Assembly: GCA_965657795.1 (NCBI GenBank)
Contig: CBFHQJ010000013.1
Span: forward strand, 1-64,000
Source of the DNA: SW10 sp965657795
GTDB taxonomy: Bacteria; Verrucomicrobiota; Verrucomicrobiia; Verrucomicrobiales; Akkermansiaceae
Reading direction: 5' to 3'
Length of the DNA stretch: 64,000 nt
Shown piece after piece: positions 26,057 through 35,051 of the stretch (its first letter is position 1; every line of letters starts with the position of its first letter). The notes beneath the pieces are model-generated. The model did no database searches. It saw nothing but the letters and a program-made list of their open reading frames with translations, and was not told the DNA's origin. Both the position numbers and the translations under genes were made by a program.

Positions 26057-26983
26057 ATGCGTTTGGTTTTCATGGTCACGGGTGAGATCTCCGAACCTAC
26101 TTTCGCCGATGCGCTTGCCAGCGAACATGAGGTGGTGGGGCTTGTCACCCAGCCGGATCGACCGGTCGGGCGAAAGCAGATCTTGACTGCTCCCAAGGTA
26201 AAAGAGTTGGCTCTGGCGGCGGGAGTTCCGGTAATTCAACCGGAATCAGTTCGCAAGGCGGAGGCCTTGGATCAGATCCGGAAGTGGAAACCGGAGGTGA
26301 TCGTAGTGATGGCTTATGGACAGATTCTTCCGCAAGCCCTCATCGATATTCCGCCGCTTGCCATCATAAATCTGCACGCGTCCTTGCTTCCCAAATATCG
26401 GGGGGCTTCGTGTATTCAGGCGGCCTTGAAAAATGGCGATGCCGAGACCGGTTGGAGTGTCATACACGTGGTGAAAAAGCTGGATGCGGGAAACGTGATT
26501 TTGCAGCAACCTTTCCCGATTTTGGAAGGAGAGACCGGAGGCGAACTCCATGATCGTCTTGCCGGGTTGGGGCCGGCGGCGTGTCGATTGGCTTTGGCAA
26601 GACTTGAGAAAGGGCCGTTCGCAGGAGACGTGCAAGACGAGTCGCGGCAAACTTATGTTCCCAAGCTGGGTCGGAAGGACGGATACCTCGATTGGTCAAA
26701 GCCGGCGATTGAATTGGAGCGCTTGGTGCGGGCCTATCACCCGTGGCCGGGGACTTCGGCCGGGCTGGGGTCGAAGCGATTGAAGATTTTTCCGTCGGTG
26801 GAAATTGGCGAAGGAAAAGGTGAACCGGGAGAAGTTCTCAAAAACGAAGAAGGACATCTTGAGATAGCCTGCGGATCCGGAAGTCTGATTCTAGTTGAGG
26901 TCCAACTGGAGGGAAGCCGCCGAATGAGCGCTGGCGATCTCGCAAGAGGACATTTTGAGGCTCTGAAGGCAGGATTGAAATAG
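26057..26983 (+). CDS. fmt: methionyl-tRNA formyltransferase
   Basis: Formylates Met-tRNAi with 10-formyl-THF for translation start. The 308-residue protein (ATG 26057; a GTG one codon earlier is possible) keeps the catalytic N105, H107 (INLHASLLPKYRG) and D143 (KKLDAGNVI), and a C-terminal OB-like domain. The normally conserved N-terminal 'FxGTPxFS' is 'FMVTGEISEPTF', which departs from the usual Gly-Thr-Pro; the length is unchanged. The gene directly follows adk (26053) with a 3-base gap. def, its common partner, is not in the window. Confidence 0.85.
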   Translation: MRLVFMVTGEISEPTFADALASEHEVVGLVTQPDRPVGRKQILTAPKVKELALAAGVPVIQPESVRKAEALDQIRKWKPEVIVVMAYGQILPQALIDIPPLAIINLHASLLPKYRGASCIQAALKNGDAETGWSVIHVVKKLDAGNVILQQPFPILEGETGGELHDRLAGLGPAACRLALARLEKGPFAGDVQDESRQTYVPKLGRKDGYLDWSKPAIELERLVRAYHPWPGTSAGLGSKRLKIFPSVEIGEGKGEPGEVLKNEEGHLEIACGSGSLILVEVQLEGSRRMSAGDLARGHFEALKAGLK

Positions 26984-27020
26984 TTCGCTTTTTTAGTCAA
27001 GCGATGTTAGGAGTTCACTC

Positions 27021-27554
27021 ATGCGAAAGATTTTCACTGTTCTTCTGGCGTCGGCGAGCTTGGCGGCGGCAACAACTCTCGAGGTTTTGCAGGTTTATCA
27101 ACCGCTCTCTCTCCACGGGACGGATGTGGATCACGAATTTCAGGGAGAGGCGATTCAGGCTCAAATTTTTGCCCGGCCCATGGTGCTGAGTGGTGCCATA
27201 CCGGAGAATCTGGTGTCTGCGATTGCGACGCCGCACCGGATGCCTGCGACTTTCAACTACGACGTAAAGGAGTGTAATTTGCTGAGCCTGTTTCAGGTCG
27301 AGGTCTCGGGAATGATGGACGACTCGGGCGAGCTGAAGGTTTCGTTTAATCTGGCAAAGCTAAAGGCGCCGGAGGGTGTCGAGCTGCCGATCCGAACGGT
27401 TTTGAAACTTTCGATTCAGGCCCTCAAAAAGACTCTCGAGGACTACCACCATCCGGAGAACAAGCCCTTGAAAGTGAAGATCGTTATCGAGGGGACAGCT
27501 CAAAAAAACAACTCGCTTCGCGATCTGAGCGGGGGATTCGTCGTCACGGGTTAG
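27021..27554 (+). CDS. secreted protein of unknown function
   Basis: A 177-residue protein with a signal peptide (MRKIFTVLLASASLAAA, start ATG 27021 after GGAG at about 27010). I do not recognise the mature part. It is beta-rich with patterns such as 'LEVLQVYQPLSLHGTDVDHEFQGEAIQAQIF' and ends with a longer helix (VLKLSIQALKKTLEDYHHPENKPLKVKIVIEG). The promoter area holds CGCTTTTTTAGTC. It lies 37 bases after fmt and may be read through from it. Confidence 0.65.
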   Translation: MRKIFTVLLASASLAAATTLEVLQVYQPLSLHGTDVDHEFQGEAIQAQIFARPMVLSGAIPENLVSAIATPHRMPATFNYDVKECNLLSLFQVEVSGMMDDSGELKVSFNLAKLKAPEGVELPIRTVLKLSIQALKKTLEDYHHPENKPLKVKIVIEGTAQKNNSLRDLSGGFVVTG

Positions 27555-27753
27555 GATGCCCACTCAGAATGCAGACGACAGCGATAGGATTACCACACTT
27601 TGTCTGGATACAGGTCAAAAGTTGGAACTTCATAAATATCATTGAGGGCCATCTGGCTGCCAAATAAGGAGAGGGTATTTGACCAATGCCCTTTCTTCCA
27701 GCCTGGTCAATTACGGTGGGCTTTCGCAGTGTGCCTTGCCGGTGAATTCAGCG

Positions 27754-28407
27754 CTACCCAAAGACCAGCCGCCAGAACCTCTTCCAGAGCGATGGCTTCT
27801 TTTTCTGAATGACGTTTGGGAGTTCGGTAAGAAGCCTGGAGCGAAGAGCTTTGGAGTGGGTTTCGGCCTCGGTCATGAGACTGAGAATTTGTTTTAGGTA
27901 GTCGTTGTGTTGCTTCATGGCATCGTCGCCCAGTGCGATTTTGAAATCGACGGATGCCTCTGCTCCCCATGCTTCGAAAGCCTGAAGTCGTTTGATTCTC
28001 TTACTCAATTTTTTCACTCCGCGGGTAGTGGGGCTTAGGGGCGCGTCACTCGTCATCCAATCTTTCCAGTTACGGTTGCCCTTTGATTGATTACACTTTC
28101 CACACGCGGGGACGAGATTCTGAATCCGGGTGAGGTATCCGGTGGGTTGGCCGTTCCGCATGACAGGATAGAAATGATCCCATTCGGTGGAAGGAGCTCC
28201 GCAATAGACGCAACGGAGATCGTCTGAATCCAGGTTGAGCAAGGAAAAGGCGTCGGCCAATTCTAGTTCTGAGGGTGGAATATTTGGAATCAGAGAGCGC
28301 ACGAAGGCTGACCGCATGCCGGAAGCTCTCGCCCCGATACTTTCTCCTCCGGGTGGCTGGTAGACCTGACGAGCACTGCATTTCTTCCTCTTCACGAGAG
28401 GCATCAT
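27754..28407 (-). CDS. HNH endonuclease
   Basis: A 217-residue protein with one HNH domain: C85/C88 pair (RCVYCG), the core TEWDHFYPV, then NLVPACGKCNQSKGNRNW, i.e. a Cys-bracketed ββα-metal nuclease fold. The N-terminal 80 residues (with GGESIGARASGMRSAFVRSLIP) and the C-terminal helical half (KQHNDYLKQILSLMTEAETHSKALRSR) have no known match for me. HNH proteins of this layout include solitary restriction enzymes and defence nucleases. No methyltransferase is nearby. The unassigned stretch behind it and the isolation between housekeeping genes suggest acquisition by transfer. Start is ATG 28407; no strong Shine-Dalgarno. Confidence 0.75.
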   Translation of the reverse strand: MMPLVKRKKCSARQVYQPPGGESIGARASGMRSAFVRSLIPNIPPSELELADAFSLLNLDSDDLRCVYCGAPSTEWDHFYPVMRNGQPTGYLTRIQNLVPACGKCNQSKGNRNWKDWMTSDAPLSPTTRGVKKLSKRIKRLQAFEAWGAEASVDFKIALGDDAMKQHNDYLKQILSLMTEAETHSKALRSRLLTELPNVIQKKKPSLWKRFWRLVFG

Positions 28408-29023
28408 GTGAGGAAATCTATCGCTGTCATGGCCAATATTCCATAGAGGATCGAACGCTCATGAATTCGTGTTTGGCGGGAGAGTCAATGAAGCCTCGTT
28501 GATCGCAATGACCATTTATGTGGCCTTGCATGAAACGGGTCCGACCCTCCTTCACTGGAAGATTTGAGTCCCATGGATTCTGAAGATCATAGGGTCTCGA
28601 TTTTTTAAGGGCGAACCGAAGCAAGGGCGTAGAAAAATCGATGTTTTCCGGGCGAATCACTTTCGACAGGGTTTGGGGTGGGAGGTGTGACTTCGGGCAG
28701 GATTGGACGATTTTTTCGAATCGGTTTCGGATATCTGTTGTTGGTCGCTAAACCCCTACCAACTTTATTCGGAAAATCGGCCGCTGCGTCACCCCTCAGC
28801 CGCCCGCTTGTTCTCCAGTGTTGTGATGCCGTCTGAAATTGTATTCGGTTTCGAAGCTTGAGATCGGGTCAAAAAGCCAGTTTTTGATACGCAGGTTGCC
28901 GATAAATGGGATGTAGCGCCTGAATCCCAACAAAATTATCCTTCTGAAGAATCCGGAAATTGGCTCTGCGAGTCTTTTCCGCTTTTCGGTCAAGTTCTGT
29001 CCTGCCAAGATCTTGGGCAGCAG
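28408..29023. other. unassigned stretch between HNH gene and pyrH
   Basis: About 616 bases with no convincing gene. A 77-codon open frame on the minus strand (28427-28660, MIRPENIDFSTPLLRF..., ending MEYWP) lies just upstream of the HNH gene, but I cannot match it. Base composition is a little AT-richer than the flanks. The last 220 bases carry an antisense frame that runs into pyrH and is considered a shadow. The pyrH promoter must lie here; none is obvious. Confidence 0.4.
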
Positions 29024-29755
29024 ATGAGTGACCTTGCAGCGATCCGAAACTTCAAACGAGTGGTCTTGAAACTCAGCGGTGAAGCCCTCCGGGCTTCCGG
29101 GAGTCACGACAATATTTCCCCAGAAATCGTAGAGCGAATTGCGCGCGAGATTCATGAAGCCAGAAAAGTGGCTGAGGTGGAGCTGGCGATCGTGGTTGGC
29201 GGCGGCAATTTTTGGAGAGGCGCCTCGGCAAGTGCCCGCGGCATGGACCGTGCGACCGCCGATTACGTGGGGATGCTCGCCACGGTGATGAATGCTTTGG
29301 CCTTGCAAGCGGCTTTGGAGCAGGAGGGGGAGGAGTGTATCGTTCATTCAGCCATTCACATGCAAAACGTGGCCGAGCCCTTTATTCGTCGCAAGGCCTC
29401 CCGGCAAATGTCTCGGGGCGCGATCGTTATTTTTGCGGCCGGCACCGGCAGCCCTTTCTTTTCGACCGACACCACGGCAGCGCTGCGAGCCAATGAGATG
29501 AATGCCGATGTGATCTTCAAAGCCACCATGGTGGACGGAGTTTATGACTCGGATCCCAAGAAAAACCCGGACGCGGTGCGCTATGAGACCGTGTCATTCC
29601 GGGAGTGTATCAGCAGTGAGCTCGGCGTCATGGATGCCACAGCCTTTAGTCTCTGCATGGACAATGACATTCCCATCATCGTTTTTGATCTTGAGAAGGA
29701 AGGAAACATCCAACTTGCTCTCAACCGCCAGGACATTGGCACCATCGTTCATTAA
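29024..29755 (+). CDS. pyrH: UMP kinase
   Basis: Phosphorylates UMP to UDP in pyrimidine nucleotide synthesis; hexameric, UTP-regulated in most bacteria. The 243-residue protein shows the N-terminal 'RVVLKLSGEALRASGS', the loop VVGGGNFWRGA, 'MDRATADYVGMLATVMNALALQAALE' and the C-terminal 'KATMVDGVYDSDPKKNPDA', all family hallmarks. Start ATG 29024. It is cotranscribed with frr 21 bases later, a common pyrH-frr order; rpsB and tsf, which usually precede, are not within the window here, since an HNH gene lies upstream instead. Confidence 0.96.
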   Translation: MSDLAAIRNFKRVVLKLSGEALRASGSHDNISPEIVERIAREIHEARKVAEVELAIVVGGGNFWRGASASARGMDRATADYVGMLATVMNALALQAALEQEGEECIVHSAIHMQNVAEPFIRRKASRQMSRGAIVIFAAGTGSPFFSTDTTAALRANEMNADVIFKATMVDGVYDSDPKKNPDAVRYETVSFRECISSELGVMDATAFSLCMDNDIPIIVFDLEKEGNIQLALNRQDIGTIVH

Positions 29756-29776
29756 TCACTAAAAACACCACTACCC

Positions 29777-30343
29777 ATGGAAGCAGCGGAAGCACTTAAA
29801 CAGGTCGAAGAGGCCATGAAGAAAGCGGTCGAGCACACCAGCTCGGAGTTCACCTCAATCCGGACCGGCAAAGCCTCACCGGCTTTGGTTGAAAATCTCG
29901 ATGTCTCGGTTGCCGCCTATGGCAGCGTGATGAAGTTGAATGGTCTTGCCGTCATCACGGCACCGGAACCCCGGATGCTGGTGGTCCAGCCCTTCGATCC
30001 TTCGACCTCGGGTGATATCGATAAGGCGATTCGTGAAAGCAAGCTTGGCTTGAATCCCGTGAATGAAGGACAGCGAATCCGTCTACCGATTCCCGAACTG
30101 TCCGAAGAGCGTCGTGTGGAATTAACCAAGTCGGTGAAGTCAATGGCTGAAGAAGGTCGCGTTCGGATTCGCGGCGCTCGCAAGGACGGCATGGATCTCG
30201 GCAAGAAGATGAAATCCGATAACGATCTCACCGAGGATGGTCAGCGCGACTACGAAGCAAGCGTGCAGGATTTGACCAACAAGTATGTCAGCGAAATTGA
30301 TTCCCTGACCGCGGCCAAGGAGAAGGAAGTAATGACGGTATAA
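29777..30343 (+). CDS. frr: ribosome recycling factor
   Basis: Splits post-termination ribosomes with EF-G. The 188-residue protein matches the family length (185) and carries 'MKKAVEHTSSEFTSIRTGKASPALVENL' in the long three-helix bundle, the signature 'LAVITAPEPRMLVVQPFDPSTSGDIDKAIRESKLGLNP' and the C-terminal 'LTEDGQRDYEASVQDLTNKYV'. Start ATG 29777, 21 bases after pyrH. The transcript ends at a strong intrinsic terminator at 30365-30401. Confidence 0.97.
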   Translation: MEAAEALKQVEEAMKKAVEHTSSEFTSIRTGKASPALVENLDVSVAAYGSVMKLNGLAVITAPEPRMLVVQPFDPSTSGDIDKAIRESKLGLNPVNEGQRIRLPIPELSEERRVELTKSVKSMAEEGRVRIRGARKDGMDLGKKMKSDNDLTEDGQRDYEASVQDLTNKYVSEIDSLTAAKEKEVMTV

Positions 30344-30364
30344 GCCTCTTCATCTCAAATTTTC

Positions 30365-30401
30365 AGCTGCAGGAGGTCGTTTCTCCTGCAGCTTTTTTTT
30401 T
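30365..30401 (+). terminator. intrinsic terminator of pyrH-frr
   Basis: AGCTGCAGGAG (30365-30375) and CTCCTGCAGCT (30383-30393) form an 11-bp perfect stem with a 7-base loop, followed by nine T residues. Confidence 0.95.
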
Positions 30402-30422
30402 GTGTCCGAGATTGTGGGGTGG

Positions 30423-30447
30423 CCCACAGCCGGGACGTCTGTGCTAC
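30423..30447. repeat. REP-like hairpin, family C (GTAG variant)
   Basis: On the minus strand: GTAG, then CACAGACGTCCCGGCTGTG, an imperfect hairpin with CACAG/CTGTG stem. The sequence CGTCCCGGC recurs at 1823-1845. It lies between the frr terminator and the amidohydrolase gene. Confidence 0.5.
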
Positions 30448-30485
30448 GGGTTTGACTGGCAGCATTGTTCGTGAAGGATGAATCC

Positions 30486-31565
30486 ATGCCACTCTTATGG
30501 TTTCTGCTGGTCTCGGCTGTCGTTCTTCTTGTTTTACGGGTAATCTTTTTTAAGGGGCCCTATTCTGCGGCTTCGCCTCCGTCCAAAGGAGTCCTCGACA
30601 TGCATTGCCACACCGCAGGTTTTGGGGCAGGAGGGAGTGGGGCTCAAGTTTCGAAGGCTTTGCGTGGAAGTTGGAAGTTTAGTCTTTATCTCAAGATCTT
30701 TGGGACGAGTGAGGAGGAGGTGAGTGAAAAGGGAGACGCAATTGTGATGGATGTTATCGAACGTGAAATCGAGAACTCCAAACACGTCGACGATGTTGTC
30801 ATTCTGGCGATGGATGCCCCATATGATGGAGATGGAAATTTGATCGAAAAAGAGATTGAGGCCTTTGTTCCAAATCGCTTTGTGGGTGAGTCGGTGAAGG
30901 GGAGAAAGGGGCTTCATTTTGGCTCAAGTGTTCATCCAAATCGCAAGGATGCCTTGGCGGAATTGGAGTGGTCAAAGGCGAATGGTGCGGTCTTTGTAAA
31001 GTGGCTGCCAAACATTCAGGGCATCAATCCTTCGGATGAAAGGTATCGCGATTATTATCTCAAGATGGTGGATTTGGATCTGCCTCTTCTAACCCACGTG
31101 GGGGATGAGGATTCATTTTCGCGAACCGACAATGCCTTGGGCGATCCGAAGCTTCTTAAACTCCCGCTGGAATGCGGAGTGCGAATTATTGCGGCTCACG
31201 TTGCGAGTTCCGGAGAACGGGAGGGAGTGGAGAATATCGAACGCTTGCTCGAGATGATGCCGGATTATCCCAATCTTTATGCAGATATCTCCACCCTGAC
31301 CCAAGCGAATCGCTGTAAGTATTTGCCCCAGGTGATCAACGACGACAGGCTAAAAGGTCGACTTATGTATGGCACTGATTACCCGCTCACAAATACTCCG
31401 ATGGTCTCAGCCCTGCAGTTTCCGCTGCGACTCACAATCAGGGAGATGGTTGATATTGTGCTGACGCAAAACTCCTGGGATCGGGATGTGAAGCTGAAGG
31501 CCGCTCTCGGTTGTCCCAAGGAGGTTTTTGAAATGAGCCGCCGTTTTTTGAAGCTCGACCGGTAA
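30486..31565 (+). CDS. membrane-anchored amidohydrolase-family protein
   Basis: A 359-residue protein. ATG 30486 has a Shine-Dalgarno GAAGGA 9 bases upstream and gives an N-terminal anchor (LLWFLLVSAVVLLVLRVIFF); a TTG 21 bases earlier is less likely. The metallo-dependent hydrolase (TIM barrel) features are H40-x-H42 (DMHCH), a later LTHVGDED with His and Asp, IIAAHVASSG and the terminal-strand Asp in YGTDYPL, in the order of amidohydrolase_2/TatD relatives. Substrate is unknown. It probably faces the periplasm or cytoplasm depending on whether the anchor is a signal. It converges on the sulfatase gene. Confidence 0.75.
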   Translation: MPLLWFLLVSAVVLLVLRVIFFKGPYSAASPPSKGVLDMHCHTAGFGAGGSGAQVSKALRGSWKFSLYLKIFGTSEEEVSEKGDAIVMDVIEREIENSKHVDDVVILAMDAPYDGDGNLIEKEIEAFVPNRFVGESVKGRKGLHFGSSVHPNRKDALAELEWSKANGAVFVKWLPNIQGINPSDERYRDYYLKMVDLDLPLLTHVGDEDSFSRTDNALGDPKLLKLPLECGVRIIAAHVASSGEREGVENIERLLEMMPDYPNLYADISTLTQANRCKYLPQVINDDRLKGRLMYGTDYPLTNTPMVSALQFPLRLTIREMVDIVLTQNSWDRDVKLKAALGCPKEVFEMSRRFLKLDR

Positions 31566-31625
31566 GCGAAACGATCAGGAGGCAGTGGGGGCGTTCGTCT
31601 ATTCTTTACGCGAAAGCACTGTGGT

Positions 31626-34600
31626 TTATTTTTCAACTCCCAACGAGTAGAATCCGCGGTTGGAGGAGGACGGTCCACTTCGTCTTAAAAGAACGCTTTC
31701 ACTGATGCCATTCGGATTCGGTGTGATATCTTGAATGGACCAGTTTGCGGAATCGTTTTCGTTGAGGTTCAAATTCTTGCCGAGCCAATTGATCGAAAAT
31801 TGCGAGTCGGGGATGCCAATGCGGCGATGGAATCGCATCTCGGGGTAAAGCACGCCCTCGTCAATTTTAAAAGTAAGAGCGGGTAGGGCGCTTGAGGCGC
31901 TTTCTCCTTTATCAAGGCCCAAGGCGTAGGCAAAGAACTGCGGGAGTCCATCGAGTTCGCGCGGGCGAAGAGGGTAAGTGGCGACGTCGAGGTTCTCCCA
32001 TTCGCGGAAAATAACATCGGCTTGTGAAGCGGTCGTGCCTGAGGCGGAGGCAAGGCCGGCACGTAGTGTCAAGGGGAAGTCGAGAGTGAGAGGCGCGAGA
32101 TCAGTCCAGTTGATCCCATCAGTCGAATAGGATGGTGTGAATTGTTTTTGGGAGCGGCGGATTTGAAAGGAAACAGGGAGGATGACGTCGGTTACCCCAA
32201 CGCTGGTGGTACTGTCGTCTCCGTTGGCATTGCGGGATGACAGGAGGAGGTCGCCAACAGAGTTGATGCCAATCATGAGCATGCCGCTGTCGTCATCTTT
32301 AGTCTGACGGACCATGATTCCGGCAAAGCCGTCGGAGGTCATATTGTTCATCGATTCCACCTTTGCAATAAGCCGACCATCTCCACAAAAGGTTTTCGAC
32401 GCGAAGACAAAACTATCCGCGGCAGGCGCGATGCCGGAGCCCCGGGCGTTGGTGTCGTAGAATTCCCAGTGATCATTCATCGAGAATGTTCCCCCGGCAT
32501 TGATGCCGTCGAGATCGGCATTCAAACCTCCCGGGGCGCTGACCAGCCCTCCACCCAGAACCTGGGTATAGCGGAGTTCCTGGATGAGTTGTGACCGGAG
32601 ATCGCGTTCGGCGTAGGTGACCCTGGTATCCCCGTAAGTATCGATGGCCCATTGATCGTAGAGAGCAGCGAGTTCGATGACTTTGTCGGGGTATTGCCAG
32701 CGGAGATTATTGGTTTCGGTTCGATCCTCCTTAAGATTGAAGAGGCGCCAGGGACTGCTGCTAAAGGCGACAAGTTTCCAGTCGCCTTGAATGAGGCCGA
32801 ATTCACTTTGGCCGTACTCGAATCCCCAGAAATTGGGAGCCGGGCGTGAACCACCTTCGAAAATGGGAAGGAGGCTCGTTCCGTCCATCGGAGGAACGGG
32901 AGCTCCATTATTTTTGGTTAAGGTGTTGTAGTTGATCCCCGCAATATCAACAAACGTTGCCATGATGTCGACGATGTGACCCGGTTGGTCGGTCATGGTT
33001 CCGGGAGTAATGGTTTTGGGCCAGCGGGCGATGAAGGGGGTGCAGATCCCGCCGTTGTGACTCGATTGTTTGTAGTATCGGAAGGGGCTGTTGCTGAATG
33101 CGGCCCACGCCGGACCCATACTCCAGCGGGAGTTTTGCGAGGACGGACTGGACGCTCGATCACTTGTGTTGTCGAAGGCCTGGGCTCCATTGTCTCCGGT
33201 GAAAATAACAAGAGTGTCTTCTGAGATCCCGGCATCGCCGAGTGCCCGAAGAACCTTGCCAACGTTTTGGTCAACGGAATCCATCATCGCGGCGTAGACG
33301 GAGCGGCGGTGGTCTTCAGCCTCTTTCTGGGCGGCGGTGAGAGAGTCCCACGCGGGGATGTCATCCCGTAGATTTGAGAGTTGCCAGCCGGGGTCAATGA
33401 AGCCGAGGGCTTTTTGCCTCTCCCATTTTTCCCGACGCATGAGGTCCCAACCATCCATGTAGGATCCTCGATATTTATTGATCAAGTCGACAGGAGCCTG
33501 AAGCGGCGTGTGGGGCGCATTGAAGGCGAGATACATAAAAAAGGGTTGGTCTCCGTGGTTGGTCACGGCGTCTTCGATGAAGGCGACCGCATTGTCACCG
33601 AGTCCGTCGGTCATGTAGTAGTCGGGGGGGAAAGTTGTTTGATTACTACTGGTGGTTCCGTTGGTGAAGTAGGAATCCGGATAGGCGGAGATGAAGTTGT
33701 TTGGTTCCCTGGTATCTCTCTTGACCGAGTTGCTTGTGATGGTGGCAGGGAAGTAGTTGGAGGAGCCGCCATAGAAACCATAGAAGTTGTCAAAGCCCTG
33801 GTTGACCGGTGTGAGGGGGCCGGTTCCAAGGTGCCATTTGCCGACCGCATAGTTCCGGTAGCTCACTGTTGCAAGAGCTTCGGCAAGTGTGGCTCCGCTG
33901 GTGGCATTCAAGCCCCGCCCGTGGTAAAGCCCGGTCATGATCGCAGAGCGTGAGGGCTCGCATTTCGCGTTGTTGTAGAACTGTCGAAAGGTGATGCCAT
34001 CTTCAGCGAGACTGTTGATATGCGGGGTATCGATTTCGCCTCCATAACAGCCGAGATCCGAGTAGCCCATGTCGTCGACCAGGATGTAAATAATGTTTGG
34101 GCCTTCACTGACAGGCGGAATATCGACAGGGAGGACATCTGCCAACGTGGGGCCAAAGCGGATTTCGTCAAAGATCGAGGTTTGGGAGTCGCCAATTGAA
34201 ATTTGGTTGAAGTTGCTTTGATCCAAATCGATTTCAATCGTGGCAAAAGGATCCCCTGGAAGGGACTGGGGATTGTTGGGGAGGTATAAACTCAGAGTGT
34301 CATTGGTTCCATTGGCCATCCAATCCACGCGACCCACGATCAGGTTGGTCCCACTGCCAACGGTTGTGGGGTTTTGTTGGGTCAGCACACCATCGTCGTA
34401 GACCACCGCTTGGACTCTCATATTACCAAAATTTCCTCCTCCTCCCGTACCGGCGAAGCTAACCCCAACTGCATTGCCCGTGGCTTGAATCGGTGCTCCG
34501 GAATTTCCAGAGCCTCCAATCAGTGGAGCGTCGCCAAAAATCAAGGTGCCGTAGGAATTGACGGCAAAGCCAGGACTTCCCGGAACCGGGCCAGTAGGGG

Positions 34601-34949
34601 TCATAAGGAGGCTAAACCAAATCGTTGCTTGGTCGGCAGTCAGATCGCGCTGTGCCGTGGTAGTGATGCGGCGACTGATTGCACCGTTGCCGATTCGGGT
34701 TGATCGCTGTGCGGCACCGCCCGTTGCTTCCAGAATGCCAAATTTTTGACCTTCTGTGGTTATGTGGTGGTTTGATCCTCCACTTGTGGACCAAGCTCCA
34801 TCCCAGCCATTTGTCGAATTTCCCTGGCCGGAGATCGCGGTGCCAGGCGGGTAATGGAAACCTTCATAAACGGTGGTCCGGGCTAGGATTGGATTGCCCG
34901 TGAAGGGCAAGAGAAGCACGATGTGCCAGAGAGTGAAGTTGGTTTTCAT
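31626..34949 (-). CDS. large secreted sulfatase with N-terminal lectin-like and C-terminal beta domains
   Basis: An 1107-residue protein with a signal peptide (MKTNFTLWHIVLLLPFTGNPILA). Residues about 25-275 look like a concanavalin-A-like/LamG-type beta-sandwich. The sulfatase domain (about 283-790) opens with PNIIYILVDDMGYSDLGCYGG (metal Asp pair D292-D293) and has the FGE recognition motif C330-x-P-S-R in CEPSRSAIMTG; C330 would become formylglycine. GKWHLG and GDNGAQAF follow. Residues about 800-1107 form further beta domains (LDGI..GTFSMNDHWEFYDT, then a PEP-CTERM-free tail). Sulfatases of this type desulfate algal or animal glycans. Its gene is monocistronic after a terminator; the DUF1080 and dehydrogenase genes lie close by. 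Confidence 0.92.
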   Translation of the reverse strand: MKTNFTLWHIVLLLPFTGNPILARTTVYEGFHYPPGTAISGQGNSTNGWDGAWSTSGGSNHHITTEGQKFGILEATGGAAQRSTRIGNGAISRRITTTAQRDLTADQATIWFSLLMTPTGPVPGSPGFAVNSYGTLIFGDAPLIGGSGNSGAPIQATGNAVGVSFAGTGGGGNFGNMRVQAVVYDDGVLTQQNPTTVGSGTNLIVGRVDWMANGTNDTLSLYLPNNPQSLPGDPFATIEIDLDQSNFNQISIGDSQTSIFDEIRFGPTLADVLPVDIPPVSEGPNIIYILVDDMGYSDLGCYGGEIDTPHINSLAEDGITFRQFYNNAKCEPSRSAIMTGLYHGRGLNATSGATLAEALATVSYRNYAVGKWHLGTGPLTPVNQGFDNFYGFYGGSSNYFPATITSNSVKRDTREPNNFISAYPDSYFTNGTTSSNQTTFPPDYYMTDGLGDNAVAFIEDAVTNHGDQPFFMYLAFNAPHTPLQAPVDLINKYRGSYMDGWDLMRREKWERQKALGFIDPGWQLSNLRDDIPAWDSLTAAQKEAEDHRRSVYAAMMDSVDQNVGKVLRALGDAGISEDTLVIFTGDNGAQAFDNTSDRASSPSSQNSRWSMGPAWAAFSNSPFRYYKQSSHNGGICTPFIARWPKTITPGTMTDQPGHIVDIMATFVDIAGINYNTLTKNNGAPVPPMDGTSLLPIFEGGSRPAPNFWGFEYGQSEFGLIQGDWKLVAFSSSPWRLFNLKEDRTETNNLRWQYPDKVIELAALYDQWAIDTYGDTRVTYAERDLRSQLIQELRYTQVLGGGLVSAPGGLNADLDGINAGGTFSMNDHWEFYDTNARGSGIAPAADSFVFASKTFCGDGRLIAKVESMNNMTSDGFAGIMVRQTKDDDSGMLMIGINSVGDLLLSSRNANGDDSTTSVGVTDVILPVSFQIRRSQKQFTPSYSTDGINWTDLAPLTLDFPLTLRAGLASASGTTASQADVIFREWENLDVATYPLRPRELDGLPQFFAYALGLDKGESASSALPALTFKIDEGVLYPEMRFHRRIGIPDSQFSINWLGKNLNLNENDSANWSIQDITPNPNGISESVLLRRSGPSSSNRGFYSLGVEK

Positions 34950-34984
34950 AGTTCCGGGATGGTCTCGATGGTGGGGTGGTTACG

Positions 34985-35018
34985 AAAAAAAGCGACCCCG
35001 CTTTGAAGCGAGGTCGCT
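34985..35018 (-). terminator. intrinsic terminator after the dehydrogenase-cytochrome gene
   Basis: In the minus direction AGCGACCtCGCT pairs with AGCGgGGTCGCT, followed by seven T residues (A-tract 34985-34991). It separates the dehydrogenase gene from the sulfatase gene downstream. Confidence 0.9.
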
Positions 35019-35051
35019 GAAGTTCTATTGAACAAAAGCTGGAGGCCGGTT

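Noticed and set aside
27679..27897. 72-codon plus frame at the HNH gene end
   Set aside because: Uses a TTG start and overlaps the C-terminal coding region of the HNH gene antisense.
28796..29347. 183-codon minus-strand frame overlapping the start of pyrH
   Set aside because: Half of it is antisense to conserved pyrH sequence; the rest has no match. Listed only as part of the unassigned stretch.
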